32,800 nt of DNA from Gammaproteobacteria bacterium (lineage in GTDB: Bacteria; Pseudomonadota; Gammaproteobacteria; Thiohalobacterales; Thiohalobacteraceae): positions 1 to 32,800 of the forward strand of contig JACREG010000161.1 of assembly GCA_016218375.1 (NCBI GenBank), read 5' to 3'. The stretch's first letter is position 1; each line of letters begins with the position of its first letter. The notes beneath the pieces are model-generated. The model saw only the letters and a program-made list of their open reading frames with translations. It made no database searches and was not told where the DNA came from. Of the stretch, positions 1-10,725 are shown piece after piece. Made by a program: the position numbers and the translations under genes.

Positions 1-36
1 CCCCGCTCCTACAGTGCGTGTCCATAGCATGCGCAG

Positions 37-55
37 GTGCGGTATCATCCCGCAC
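37..55. repeat. Short inverted repeat upstream of the ZIP gene
   Basis: Six-base arms GTGCGG (37-42) and CCGCAC (50-55) flank a 7-base loop, 24 bases before the transporter start. It could be an operator or a hairpin in the leader. It does not resemble a classical Zur box. No function is assigned. Confidence 0.3.
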
Positions 56-78
56 TCATCGCTCGGTAATCAAAACCC

Positions 79-906
79 ATGCCCCTGTTAACCTGGATTC
101 TCCTGTTCTCCCTGCTGGGCGGCGTGCTCAGCGTACTGGCGGCGGCGGTGTTTCTGTTGTTTCCGGAACAACTGCGCGCGCGGTTGCTGCCGCATTTCGT
201 CAGCTTCGCCATCGGCGCGCTGCTGGGCGCGGCGTTTCTCGCCTTGTTGCCGCATGCGCTGGAGGCGCCGGGGGTCAAGGATTTCCACATCGTGACCGGC
301 ACGGTATTGCTCGGCGTATTGGGTTTCTTCCTCCTGGAGAAGATGGTGCTGTGGCGGCATTGTCATCACAGCGACTGCGAAGTGCATGCGCCCGAGGACG
401 ATCCCGATCACGCCCATAGTCATGACCATGGGCACAATCACGCGGGACATGCGGTCAATCACGCCGCCGGCACGCTGATCCTGATCGGCGACGGCATTCA
501 CAACCTGGTCGACGGTGTGTTGATCGCCGCAGCCTTTCTCACCGACATCCATCTCGGCATCGTTACCAGCCTTGCCGTTGCCGCGCATGAAATTCCCCAG
601 GAGGTCGGCGATTTCGCCGTGTTGCTGCACAGCGGTTTCTCGCGCGCCCGCGCACTGGTCTACAACATCCTCGCCAGCCTCACCACGCTGGTCGGCGCGA
701 CGCTCGCGTATTACGGTCTGCGCGAGGCCGAGGCCGCGTTGCCGTATATCCTCGCCATCGCCGCGTCCAGTTTCATCTATATCGCCGTCGCCGATCTCAT
801 TCCCGGCCTGCACAAACGCCTGGAAGCGCGCGCGACCGCGCAGCAGATCGTGTTGATCGTGGCCGGCGTACTGACGATCTACTTCGCGCATTCGACGCTG
901 CATTGA
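79..906 (+). CDS. ZIP family divalent metal transporter
   Basis: This 275-aa inner-membrane protein is predicted to move divalent metal ions (zinc or iron class) into the cytoplasm. Hydrophobic segments cover the N-terminal ~100 residues. A His-rich cytoplasmic loop (DPDHAHSHDHGHNH, about residues 110-125) follows, then the two metal-site helices with HNLVDG (about 161-166) and HEIPQE (about 188-193), the signature of ZIP transporters. Length and topology fit the ZupT/GufA-like bacterial group. The ATG at 79 is the first in frame that gives the complete first helix. It is the first of three closely spaced genes: the next starts 10 bp after its stop. Substrate cannot be told from sequence. Confidence 0.9.
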   Translation: MPLLTWILLFSLLGGVLSVLAAAVFLLFPEQLRARLLPHFVSFAIGALLGAAFLALLPHALEAPGVKDFHIVTGTVLLGVLGFFLLEKMVLWRHCHHSDCEVHAPEDDPDHAHSHDHGHNHAGHAVNHAAGTLILIGDGIHNLVDGVLIAAAFLTDIHLGIVTSLAVAAHEIPQEVGDFAVLLHSGFSRARALVYNILASLTTLVGATLAYYGLREAEAALPYILAIAASSFIYIAVADLIPGLHKRLEARATAQQIVLIVAGVLTIYFAHSTLH

Positions 907-916
907 GGAGTTACCC

Positions 917-1447
917 ATGAACTGGTTCATGCTGACACTGGTCGGTGAAGACCGGCCCGGGATCGTCGCCCGGATCGCGGCGACGCTGTTTCAAGGCGGC
1001 TGCAATCTCGGCGAGGCGACGATGGCGCGCCTCGGCGGAAATTTTTCCGTGATGCTGATGGTGCAGCACGCCGGCACCTTGGACAGTCTGCGCACGTTGA
1101 TCGAACCGGTCGCGCACGAGCTGGGTCTGCATGCGCATGCAGATCTGATCGAAGGTCATTTGCATCGGCATCTCATCCCCGATGTGCGCGTGACCGTGTA
1201 CGGCGCCGACCGTGCCGGCATCGTCGCGCAAGTGACCGGCGCGCTGACGGCGGCCGGCTTCAATATTCTCGATCTGCAATCCGATGTCGGCGGCAGCGAA
1301 ACCAAGCCGGTGTACATCATGACCATGGAAGGCCAAGCGCGGAACGGCATCGACGCCATCGAGACCGCGTTGGCCGCCATGACCCGTGATGGGACGCGCG
1401 ACGGCATCGAGGTCGATGTGCAACCTATCGAAACGCTGATCGGTTGA
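917..1447 (+). CDS. GcvR-like protein with two ACT domains
   Basis: This 176-aa cytoplasmic protein is made of two ACT domains, with cores beginning LVGEDRPGIVARIAATL (about residues 9-25) and VYGADRAGIVAQVTGAL (about 94-110). This is the layout of the glycine cleavage system regulator GcvR, which in E. coli binds GcvA to repress gcv; ACT domains typically sense amino acids. A GGAG ribosome site (907-910) lies 6 bp before the ATG and overlaps the end of the ZIP gene region, so translation is probably coupled. No GcvA partner is visible in the window, so the target is unknown. A general amino-acid-sensing role is an alternative. Confidence 0.8.
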   Translation: MNWFMLTLVGEDRPGIVARIAATLFQGGCNLGEATMARLGGNFSVMLMVQHAGTLDSLRTLIEPVAHELGLHAHADLIEGHLHRHLIPDVRVTVYGADRAGIVAQVTGALTAAGFNILDLQSDVGGSETKPVYIMTMEGQARNGIDAIETALAAMTRDGTRDGIEVDVQPIETLIG

Positions 1448-1457
1448 GCGTTGCCCG

Positions 1458-1961
1458 ATGGCCGTTCTCGAAATCCTCACCTATCCGGATGTGCGGCTGA
1501 AACAGGACTCGACGCCGGTCGAGCACTTCGACGACACGTTGCGTGCCTTCGTCGCCGATCTCGAAGAAACACGTCTGGCCGGTCCCGGCGCGGTCGGCAT
1601 CGCCGCGCCGCAGGTTGGCTATTTCCAGCGCATCGTCATCGTCGATGTCTCGACGCTGAAGCGTCCAGTGCCCAACCACGGCCATCTGATTCTGGTGAAT
1701 TCCGAAATCACCGCGTGGGACGGCTATGCGGTCGGCCGCGAAGGCTGTCTCTCCGTGCCGGACTACACCGGCAACGTCATCCGCGCCGAACGCATTCACC
1801 TGATCGCCTACGATCCGCACGGCGAACGCCGCGAGTTCGACATGGAAGGCTTCGAAGCGCGCGCGGTGCAGCACGAAATGGATCACCTCGACGGCTTGTT
1901 GTTCCTCGACCGGCTGGTCAGTAAACGCAACGATCTGTTCCGGCGTAAGACGTATAAGTGA
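1458..1961 (+). CDS. def: Peptide deformylase
   Basis: This 167-aa enzyme removes the formyl group from the N-terminal methionine of new proteins. All three family motifs are present: GIAAPQ (motif 1, about residues 48-53), EGCLSVP with the metal-ligand Cys (motif 2, about 95-101), and QHEMDHLDG with two metal-ligand His and the catalytic Glu (motif 3, about 137-145). The length is normal. It sits 10 bp after the ACT-domain gene rather than beside fmt, so it may be a second deformylase copy. The downstream peptidase-like gene probably starts inside its stop codon (GTGA). Confidence 0.95.
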   Translation: MAVLEILTYPDVRLKQDSTPVEHFDDTLRAFVADLEETRLAGPGAVGIAAPQVGYFQRIVIVDVSTLKRPVPNHGHLILVNSEITAWDGYAVGREGCLSVPDYTGNVIRAERIHLIAYDPHGERREFDMEGFEARAVQHEMDHLDGLLFLDRLVSKRNDLFRRKTYK

Positions 1962-3421
1962 ATGCGCTAATCATCCACACAATGCAATCGTCAAAACAGA
2001 ACGTACTTCGCATGGGCTTCCTTTGCGCACTACTTGTCGGCAACGCACACGCCGCCGACCGCGTCTGGCTGATCGGCGGCGGCTACGATCTGGAAAACTC
2101 TCAGGTGCAGATCGAACAGAATGTGCTGTGGGCACGCAGCGTGTTGCAGGCCTTGCCGGGCGAGCGTTCCATTCAAACTTACTTCAACGACGGCGACGAC
2201 CCCGCGCCGGATGTGACGCTGTGGCAAAAACCGGCCGAAGATGCCGCGAGTCTGCAACTCTTGGCGCGCGTCTACGATGCCGATTATGTGAACGGCGAAA
2301 CGGTACGCACTCATCGCATCGCGCCGGTCGAGGGGCCGGCCACGCGGCAAACGTTGCTGCAAGTGTTGCCGGACGCGATTGCAGGATTGCAGCCGGGCGA
2401 ACAAGGGCTGTTCGTGTACGCCGGTCACGGCAGTCCCGGCGATGATAGTTTGGGCGACGCAGGCAGCCAGCTCGATCTCTGGGGCAAAGGTCAGTTGAAT
2501 GTCCGTGACCTGCGCAAGCTCGTTGCCGCGCAACCGCACAACACCACGCTGCGTTTCGTCTTCACCCAATGTTTCGCCGGTGGTTTCCAGGCGGCGGTGT
2601 TGCCGCGGGCGGGCGAGCCGCGACGCTGCGGCTTTTATGCCGTCGCGCAGGACCGGCTCGCCGAAGGTTGCACGGCCAGTCTGGATGTCGCCGAATATCG
2701 CGGCTACGGCACGTATTTTTTCGCCGCGCTGGCTGGACAGGTGCGCACCGGCGGGGCGTTGCTTGCCGACCCGGACCGTAATCGCGACGGTCGCGTCGAT
2801 CTTTACGAAGCGCATCTCTATACCTTGCACGCCGCGCGCAGCACCGATCTGCCGCGGTCCAGCAGCGAGCAGTATCTGCTGGATTGGGAACCCTGGTATC
2901 TGCCCTTGCTGCGAGTAACGCCGCGCACCGATAACCCCTATGCGGAGATTGCGACGGCGCTGGCCGGCGATATCGATCTCTCCGCACCTGTGCGGCCCGC
3001 CTTGCATGAACGGCGCAAGCAGGTGCAGACACAGTTCCAGCAACTCCTGGCTCGGCAGGAACAGACGCGCAGCCGTGCGCAGACGGCGATGGAACAGTTG
3101 CAGAGCGAACTCGAACAGCGCTGGCCGGACGTGCGCAATCCGCGCACGCTGGCCTATACGCGATTCCTGGCTCGCGATCTGGCGGCGGCGCAGGCGTTCG
3201 TCCAGGGACATGCGTTGTATGCCGATCTGGTCCGCGATCAGAACGCGTATTGGGAACTCGATAACGCCATGCTGGAACTGCAACGCCAGTTGGCATTGTT
3301 CGACCGGATCGAGTTTCTCGAACATCTGGGACGTTTGCGCGATGTGTTCCTGGCGCGGGCCGGTGATGCCGAGCGCGCGGTTTACCAGGGGCTGCTCGAT
3401 TGCGAACGGCAGCCGTTGTAA
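1958..3421 (+). CDS. Secreted caspase-fold (clan CD, C13/C14-like) peptidase-like protein
   Basis: Seen: an N-terminal signal peptide ending near AHA-ADRVW, then a fold with VYAGHGSPG (His about 157) and [11 protein letters not shown] (Cys about 205). This His...Cys spacing after beta strands is the catalytic dyad pattern of clan CD cysteine peptidases. After the dyad comes a perfect 12-residue EF-hand loop ([12 protein letters not shown], about 273-284), followed by a long Gln/Glu/Arg-rich, probably coiled C-terminal half (about 340-480). Substrate is unknown. The start is uncertain: GTG at 1958 overlaps the def stop by 4 bases and suggests coupling, while ATG at 1982 would give a shorter signal peptide. 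Neither has a strong ribosome site. Export is predicted, so the job is periplasmic or extracellular. Confidence 0.7.
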   Translation: MNALIIHTMQSSKQNVLRMGFLCALLVGNAHAADRVWLIGGGYDLENSQVQIEQNVLWARSVLQALPGERSIQTYFNDGDDPAPDVTLWQKPAEDAASLQLLARVYDADYVNGETVRTHRIAPVEGPATRQTLLQVLPDAIAGLQPGEQGLFVYAGHGSPGDDSLGDAGSQLDLWGKGQLNVRDLRKLVAAQPHNTTLRFVFTQCFAGGFQAAVLPRAGEPRRCGFYAVAQDRLAEGCTASLDVAEYRGYGTYFFAALAGQVRTGGALLADPDRNRDGRVDLYEAHLYTLHAARSTDLPRSSSEQYLLDWEPWYLPLLRVTPRTDNPYAEIATALAGDIDLSAPVRPALHERRKQVQTQFQQLLARQEQTRSRAQTAMEQLQSELEQRWPDVRNPRTLAYTRFLARDLAAAQAFVQGHALYADLVRDQNAYWELDNAMLELQRQLALFDRIEFLEHLGRLRDVFLARAGDAERAVYQGLLDCERQPL

Positions 3422-3453
3422 ACATTCGACACATTACCGCTGTCGTTCGGGCT

Positions 3454-3486
3454 TGTTGGGATTCACTGCGCCCACCCCAACCTACG
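3454..3486. repeat. REP-like intergenic element upstream of clpB
   Basis: The stretch carries arms GTTGGG (3455-3460) and CCCAAC (3476-3481) and ends in CCTACG. Its complement, beginning CGTAGGTTGGGGTGGGC, looks like a common proteobacterial intergenic repeat type. It lies between the stop of the peptidase-like gene and the heat-shock promoter of clpB. Confidence 0.45.
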
Positions 3487-3512
3487 GTTTCTGCTGGTGC
3501 TGGGGGATACCC

Positions 3513-3541
3513 CTTGAAAACTTCCGGCAACTCCCCCATCT
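3513..3541 (+). promoter_or_regulatory. Sigma-32 heat-shock promoter for clpB
   Basis: CTTGAAA (3513-3519) and CCCCATCT (3534-3541) are separated by 14 bases. Both boxes match the RpoH consensus (CTTGAAA, CCCCATNT) and the spacing is standard. The promoter lies about 45 bp before the clpB start, as expected for this heat-shock gene. Confidence 0.88.
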
Positions 3542-3584
3542 GTGTGCTAATCCTAATACTTCAGCGTTCCCGGAGTTGTTGCCC

Positions 3585-6182
<2,598 letters not shown>

Positions 6183-6199
6183 TGTAGGCGCTGGCATTT

Positions 6200-6392
6200 A
6201 TTTGACGACACGACATGGGTAAAATTTTAACGAGACAAGTTCGATGAAACCTTGCTAAAAGTCCGGACGTGGTCTATGAATTTAATCACGGAATTTAGAT
6301 TGAATGTGTGCTGACTCCTCCACCTGATGGTGTTAGCGATCCGCATCGCTGGCTTATCAGGTTAGCCCCGCTCCCCCAGCGGGGCTTTTTTT
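6200..6392 (+). ncRNA. Candidate structured small RNA or long leader ending in a terminator
   Basis: The 392-bp gap between clpB and the EF-G-like gene holds an A/T-richer patch (about 6195-6310) unlike its neighbours. A weak promoter-like TTGACG (about 6201-6206) is present. A nested hairpin follows: ACCTGAT (6322-6328) pairs with ATCAGGT (6356-6362), and inside it AGCGAT (6335-6340) pairs with ATCGCT (6345-6350) around a CCGC loop. A strong intrinsic terminator follows at once. No open reading frame of note exists here. The 5' end is a guess, and it may simply be the clpB 3' untranslated region. From 6393 to 6574 I see only a weakly defined promoter region for the next gene. Confidence 0.4.
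6364..6392 (+). terminator. Intrinsic terminator after clpB
   Basis: A perfect 9-bp stem, AGCCCCGCT (6364-6372) with AGCGGGGCT (6378-6386), has a five-C loop and is followed by seven T. This is a textbook rho-independent terminator. Confidence 0.9.
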
Positions 6393-6574
6393 GTGCCCGA
6401 TCTGCATTTTGAGATAGGTTCTAGGTGTGCCGCGTTGTTTATCCGCTATCCGCGTCGATAGCGACTTGATTGCCCTGGATCAAAGGAGTGCTAGGGAAGC
6501 CTGGGGAACCGGCACGGCCGATTGGCTATTATCCCAACTGAAGCTGTACCGTCGTCTCAGCAAAGGCTGCCAGC

Positions 6575-8623
6575 ATGCCCAATCACTCCGTCGACGCCAT
6601 CCGCAACATCGCCCTGGTCGGGCAGAGCGGCAGCGGCAAGACCACGCTGGTCGAGGCGCTGCTGTATCGCGCCGGTGTCATCGGCGCGCCCGGCGACGTG
6701 GCCAAAGGCAGCACGGTCTGCGACTACTCGCCGCTGGAAAAGACCTACGGCCATTCGTTGTCGTCCAGTGTGGTGAGTTTCGATCACGCGCGGCTGCACC
6801 TCAACCTCATCGATACGCCCGGCATGCCGGATTTCATCGGCCAGGCGCTGGCGGCCCTGCCGGCGGTGGAGACCGTGGCGGTGGTCATCGATGCCGTCGC
6901 TGGTGTCGAGCCGGTCACGCGGCGCATGCTGGAATGGGCCTCCGCGCGCAAGCTGTGCCGCATGATCGTCGTCAACCGCATCGACGCGCCGGGCGTGCAC
7001 CTCGAAGCGTTGATTGCGGCCTTGCGCGAAGAGTTCGGCGCGGAATGTCTGCCGTTGAATCTGCCCGCCAACGGCGGCGGCAACGTCGTCGATTGCTTCT
7101 TCAATCCCGACGGTGCCGCGGATTTCTCTTCGGTGAGCGAGGCGCACGCGCGCATCGTCGATCAGGTGGTGGAAGTGGATGCCGCGCTGATGGAGTTGTA
7201 TCTGGAACAAGGTCAGGCGCTCGCGCCCGAGCAGTTACACGCGCCCTTCGAGCAGGCCTTGCGCGAGGGTCATCTGGTGCCGATCTGTTTCGTTTCGGCG
7301 CGCACCGGCGCGGGCGTGCCGGAGTTGTTGGACGTGTTCGAGCGGCTGATGCCGAATCCGCTGGAAGGTAACCCGCGCCCTTTTCTCAAAGGCGAAGGCG
7401 CCGCCGCGCAGCCATTCACCACCGTGCCCGATCCGGATCGGCATGTCGTCGCGCATGTCTTCAAAGTCATGGCCGATCCCTTCGTCGGCAAACTGGGCGT
7501 GTTCCGCATTCACCAGGGCACACTCACCAAGGCCAGCCAGTTGTTCGTCGGAGATGGGCGCAAACCGTTCAAGGTCGGCCATCTGTTCAAGCTGCAAGGC
7601 AACAAACAGATCGAGGTCGAGGCCGGCATCCCCGGCGATATCTGTGCGGTGGCGAAGATCGAAGAGCTGCACTTCGATGCCGTGCTGCACGATTCCCATG
7701 AGGACGATTTTCTGCACCTGACGCCGTTGCCGTTTCCGGTACCCGTGTTCGGTCTGGCGGTGGACGCCGGCAGTCGCGGCGACGAACAGCGCTTGAGCGG
7801 CGCGCTGCACCGCCTGGTCGAAGAAGATCCGTGTCTGCATCTGGAACAGGACGCGGAGCAGAACGAACGGGTGCTGCGCGGCCTCGGCGAACTGCATCTG
7901 CGCGTGGCGCTGGAACAGATGCAGGAACGCTTCAAGATCGACGCGCAGACGCGGCCGCCGCGTGTGCCCTATCGTGAGACCGTCACGCTGCCCGCGGAAG
8001 GCCATTACCGCCACAAAAAACAGAGCGGCGGTGCGGGCCAGTTCGGCGAGGTGTATCTGCGCATCGCGCCGCTGGAGCGTGGCGCAGGCTTCCGCTTCGT
8101 CGATGCGGTGAAGGGCGCGACGATCCCCGGGCAATTCATTCCGGCGGTGGAAAAGGGTGTGCGTCAGGCGTTGCACACGGGCGTGGTCGCCGGGTTTCCG
8201 CTGCAAGACGTCGAAGTCACCGTCTACGACGGCAAACATCATTCGGTCGATTCCAAGGAAGTTGCCTTCGTCACCGCCGGCAAGAAGGCCTTCCTCGAAG
8301 CCGCGCGCGCTGCCAGGCCGGTGTTGCTGGAGCCGATCATCAAACTGGTGCTGACCGTGCCGAACGATACTGTCGGCGATGTAACCGGCGATCTCACCGG
8401 CCGACGCGGCCAAGTGCTCGGCACGCGCGCCTTGAGCAATGGCCTGCTTGCCATCGACGCCAGCACGCCGCTCGCCGAACTCGGCGACTACGCCGGCAAA
8501 TTCAAATCCATGACCGCCGGCCGCGGTGCGTACACCCTCGAATTCAGTCACTACGAACCGGCGCCCGCCAAACGCCAGAGCGAATTGGCCGCGCAGTGGC
8601 ACCCGCGGGTGGAAGAGGAGTGA
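6575..8623 (+). CDS. fusA2: EF-G-like translational GTPase (FusA2-type paralogue)
   Basis: This 682-aa cytoplasmic GTPase has the full EF-G domain order. The G domain carries a P-loop GQSGSGKT (about 16-23), DTPG (about 73-76) and NRID in place of NKxD (about 130-133). Domains II-V follow, with GELHLRVALEQM and SGGAGQFGEV typical of EF-G. The canonical switch I motif RGITI is missing: the stretch between P-loop and DTPG is short and reads STVCDYSPLEKTYG. That is the pattern of the FusA2-like EF-G paralogues, whose exact role is unclear, so it should not be taken as the main elongation factor. The gene stands alone, not in the rpsL-rpsG-fusA-tuf cluster. An AAAGG site precedes ATG 6575. Confidence 0.88.
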   Translation: MPNHSVDAIRNIALVGQSGSGKTTLVEALLYRAGVIGAPGDVAKGSTVCDYSPLEKTYGHSLSSSVVSFDHARLHLNLIDTPGMPDFIGQALAALPAVETVAVVIDAVAGVEPVTRRMLEWASARKLCRMIVVNRIDAPGVHLEALIAALREEFGAECLPLNLPANGGGNVVDCFFNPDGAADFSSVSEAHARIVDQVVEVDAALMELYLEQGQALAPEQLHAPFEQALREGHLVPICFVSARTGAGVPELLDVFERLMPNPLEGNPRPFLKGEGAAAQPFTTVPDPDRHVVAHVFKVMADPFVGKLGVFRIHQGTLTKASQLFVGDGRKPFKVGHLFKLQGNKQIEVEAGIPGDICAVAKIEELHFDAVLHDSHEDDFLHLTPLPFPVPVFGLAVDAGSRGDEQRLSGALHRLVEEDPCLHLEQDAEQNERVLRGLGELHLRVALEQMQERFKIDAQTRPPRVPYRETVTLPAEGHYRHKKQSGGAGQFGEVYLRIAPLERGAGFRFVDAVKGATIPGQFIPAVEKGVRQALHTGVVAGFPLQDVEVTVYDGKHHSVDSKEVAFVTAGKKAFLEAARAARPVLLEPIIKLVLTVPNDTVGDVTGDLTGRRGQVLGTRALSNGLLAIDASTPLAELGDYAGKFKSMTAGRGAYTLEFSHYEPAPAKRQSELAAQWHPRVEEE

Positions 8624-8790
8624 CATGTCCTACTAACGCCTGAATTCCGTCCTTCCTGGGCCAGACGCCCGTCGGTCGCTTGACCCTTGGGCGTAACGTT
8701 CTGAAATTCCTATCGCCAACTTCCCAGGCATGCTTGATGCAAGCCTCCCCGCGCGAGTCAATTCCATGTTTCCACAGGAGGGAACCGAGC

Positions 8791-8946
8791 ATGATTCCGA
8801 CAAAGTGCAATATGCGCCGCATGATCGCGGTGTTGGGTGTGGCCTTGGCGATGGCAATCGGCCTCGTCGGCTGTGGCGGCGGTGGCGGTGGTTCGGGCAG
8901 CGGAAGCTCGGGCAGCGCAGGCGGCATTTCCGGTAGTGCAAGCTAG
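8791..8946 (+). CDS. Very small Gly/Ser-rich lipoprotein
   Basis: This 51-aa product starts at ATG 8791 behind a strong AGGAGG site (8777-8782). It has a short charged N-terminus, a hydrophobic core and a lipobox LVGC. After the acylated Cys only a low-complexity tail of Gly and Ser remains. The mature peptide would be a lipid-anchored flexible tail of about 24 residues with no folded domain. It could be the stump of a larger lipoprotein whose linker is all that is left, or a real micro-lipoprotein. It is followed 15 bp later by a secreted protein gene in the same frame, which has its own ribosome site and signal peptide. The function is unknown. Confidence 0.65.
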   Translation: MIPTKCNMRRMIAVLGVALAMAIGLVGCGGGGGGSGSGSSGSAGGISGSAS

Positions 8947-8961
8947 GGAGAGGATCGAAAT

Positions 8962-10647
8962 ATGACTATGTATGCAAACATGAATCGCCGGTTTCGCCGG
9001 GTGGCGACCGGTGCGGGTATGGCCGTGGCACTGGCGTTGGGCTATGTCGCGCCGACGTATGCACTGACGGCGGGCGCGGATTACACCGTGGTGGTCTCGC
9101 AGATCAACAGCAACGGTTCGCTGACGGCCGTGACCTCCACCACTGCCACCGCCGATGTCGACGGCAAGATCGGCTTCGATTTCCCCGCGACGATGCCCAC
9201 TGCCGATGAAGTCCATTTCATTCTGTTGCAGATCAAGGACAGCAACAACATCGTGGTCCGGCAGGGCATCGCGCCGGCGCCGGGTGCGGGCGAGACCAAT
9301 CTGGTCGGCGTCAATCCGCTGTCCGACGTGCAGGCGGATGCCTTGCAAACCGTCATGGCGGATAACGGCACCGACGATCCGCTGGCGGCGGCCTTCGGTC
9401 TGGTGTTCATTCGCTCGGAGAGTCTGGCCAGCTCCGATATCCCGGGTCTCAGCCAGATGATGGCGACCGCGATTCGCGGCGACGACGGCATGGAAGCCTT
9501 TCTGCTGGCGAACGGCGTCAGTGCAACACAGCTCGCCACCTTCAAGGACCGCATTATCTACAACGCAACCGCCGGTGCGACGGATATGTCCGACTACATC
9601 GCCTTCTTCAAGACGGCCGTGGACAGTGACAGCGACGACGATCTGGCCGAGGCGGGCGGTTTGATGGGCGATATCCTCATCGATGCGGGCGCGGCCGCGG
9701 ATATCGATCCGCAGCTTCTGCTGGCAGCCTTCGATGCCGCCGGCGATGCGACGGGACTCGAAGCCGCCATGGCGTCGATCTCGTCCGGGTTTCAGGGCTC
9801 GGTGATGGCCGCGGTCAGCGGCTTTCAAACGCGGGTCAGTTCGGTGGTTATCAAGAAGGAATATACCGATGCCCTCGGCACATTGGGCGGCAGTCAGTCC
9901 TTGATCGATCGCTTCAATGCCGGTGTGCAGGATTTCATCACGGCGCAGCGGCAGGTCGATACGCAGTATGGCGATTACTTCATGAACCCGGACGGCTATC
10001 TCGCGGCCAATCCCGGCGTGACCGAACAGCAGATACGGCAGGCGATCGATACGGCATTCCAGAATGCCTGGGGCGATTTCGAAGCCGCTATCGGTTCGAC
10101 CAATGCCGAAATCACGACCATGAGAAGCAAGGTTGCGCAGGCGCTGGGCATCAACGTGGGCGATCTGCCGGTCGATCTGGGGCAGAAGCGCGACTTCGAC
10201 GGCAATACCGTCAACTGGCCCATTCCGCAGACCGTGGCTGTCAGTTGGGTCGCGGATACCTTGGTCAATGGCGGCAATCTCGGGTATGACCGCGACACGA
10301 CGCCGGTGCCGGCCATGATGCAGAACTGGTTGGACAGCGATAACAACCCCGGCAACGGTGTCGACGGACTGCGGCATGATTTTACCGGTATGGGCATGCC
10401 GGTCGATTTCGCATCGCTGATGGGATTGATGGAAGATGTGCAGATCGTGGAGAACAGTCGCTATGCGATTTGGGATGGCGGCAATCAGCCGACGGCCGAC
10501 GAGCGGCAACAAGCGCGCCTGACCTTCCTCGCCAATCTCGCCACCCTGGCCGGCAACATCAGCGGCACCAGCAACGGTGCCACCGCCATCAATGCCGACG
10601 AGCGGAAATCGCTCATCAAGCTGATGATGCAGCCCAGTCTGAATTGA
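8962..10647 (+). CDS. Large secreted protein of unknown function
   Basis: This 561-aa protein has an Arg-containing N-terminus (MNRRFRRVATGAGM) and a signal peptide ending near TYA-LTAGA. The mature part starts with a beta-rich stretch (about 35-100; YTVVVSQINSNGSLTAV) that could be an Ig-like or carboxypeptidase-regulatory-like domain. A long, acidic, Ala/Asp-rich and mostly helical region follows. No Cys is seen in the mature part, and no catalytic motif was recognised. GGGAGAGG (8947-8954) precedes ATG 8962. It is probably co-expressed with the small lipoprotein just upstream. A 633-aa open frame on the opposite strand is His/Arg-rich and lacks a start context, so this strand is preferred. 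Confidence 0.7.
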   Translation: MTMYANMNRRFRRVATGAGMAVALALGYVAPTYALTAGADYTVVVSQINSNGSLTAVTSTTATADVDGKIGFDFPATMPTADEVHFILLQIKDSNNIVVRQGIAPAPGAGETNLVGVNPLSDVQADALQTVMADNGTDDPLAAAFGLVFIRSESLASSDIPGLSQMMATAIRGDDGMEAFLLANGVSATQLATFKDRIIYNATAGATDMSDYIAFFKTAVDSDSDDDLAEAGGLMGDILIDAGAAADIDPQLLLAAFDAAGDATGLEAAMASISSGFQGSVMAAVSGFQTRVSSVVIKKEYTDALGTLGGSQSLIDRFNAGVQDFITAQRQVDTQYGDYFMNPDGYLAANPGVTEQQIRQAIDTAFQNAWGDFEAAIGSTNAEITTMRSKVAQALGINVGDLPVDLGQKRDFDGNTVNWPIPQTVAVSWVADTLVNGGNLGYDRDTTPVPAMMQNWLDSDNNPGNGVDGLRHDFTGMGMPVDFASLMGLMEDVQIVENSRYAIWDGGNQPTADERQQARLTFLANLATLAGNISGTSNGATAINADERKSLIKLMMQPSLN

Positions 10648-10652
10648 AGTGC

Positions 10653-10707
10653 GGGTCAAGCGTAGGGCGCATGATGACCCCCGGTCTAATGCGTCCTACG
10701 CCGACCC
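10653..10707. repeat. REP-like inverted repeat between convergent genes
   Basis: Arms GCGTAGGGCGCAT (10660-10672) and ATGCGTCCTACGC (10689-10701) pair at 12 of 13 positions. An outer GGGTC/GACCC pair (10653-10657, 10703-10707) extends the stem. The sequence shares CGTAGGGCGCA with the element beside the transposase gene at 29634. It may also act as a bidirectional transcription stop between the two converging genes. Confidence 0.7.
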
Positions 10708-10725
10708 ATATGGGCGGTGTCCCCG

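Noticed and set aside
2940-3584. The clpB frame stays open upstream and could be read as a 215-residue N-terminal extension.
   Set aside because: That stretch overlaps the peptidase-like gene and the heat-shock promoter. Homology starts at [20 protein letters not shown], codon 1 at 3585.
7235-8626. A 463-residue open frame opposite the EF-G-like gene, and similar ones opposite clpB, the peptidase-like gene and metG.
   Set aside because: The opposite strand encodes clearly conserved proteins; the antisense frames show biased, non-protein-like composition.
8944-8962. The TAG ending the small lipoprotein is in frame with the next gene, like the two ambers in clpB and apbC.
   Set aside because: The downstream gene has its own ribosome site, ATG and signal peptide, so a fusion would place a second signal peptide inside the protein. 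In-frame placement has a one in three chance.
8758-10659. A 633-residue open frame opposite the unknown secreted protein.
   Set aside because: It is His/Arg-rich, has no signal or domain, and lies opposite a frame with ribosome site and signal peptide. This is typical antisense openness in high-GC DNA.
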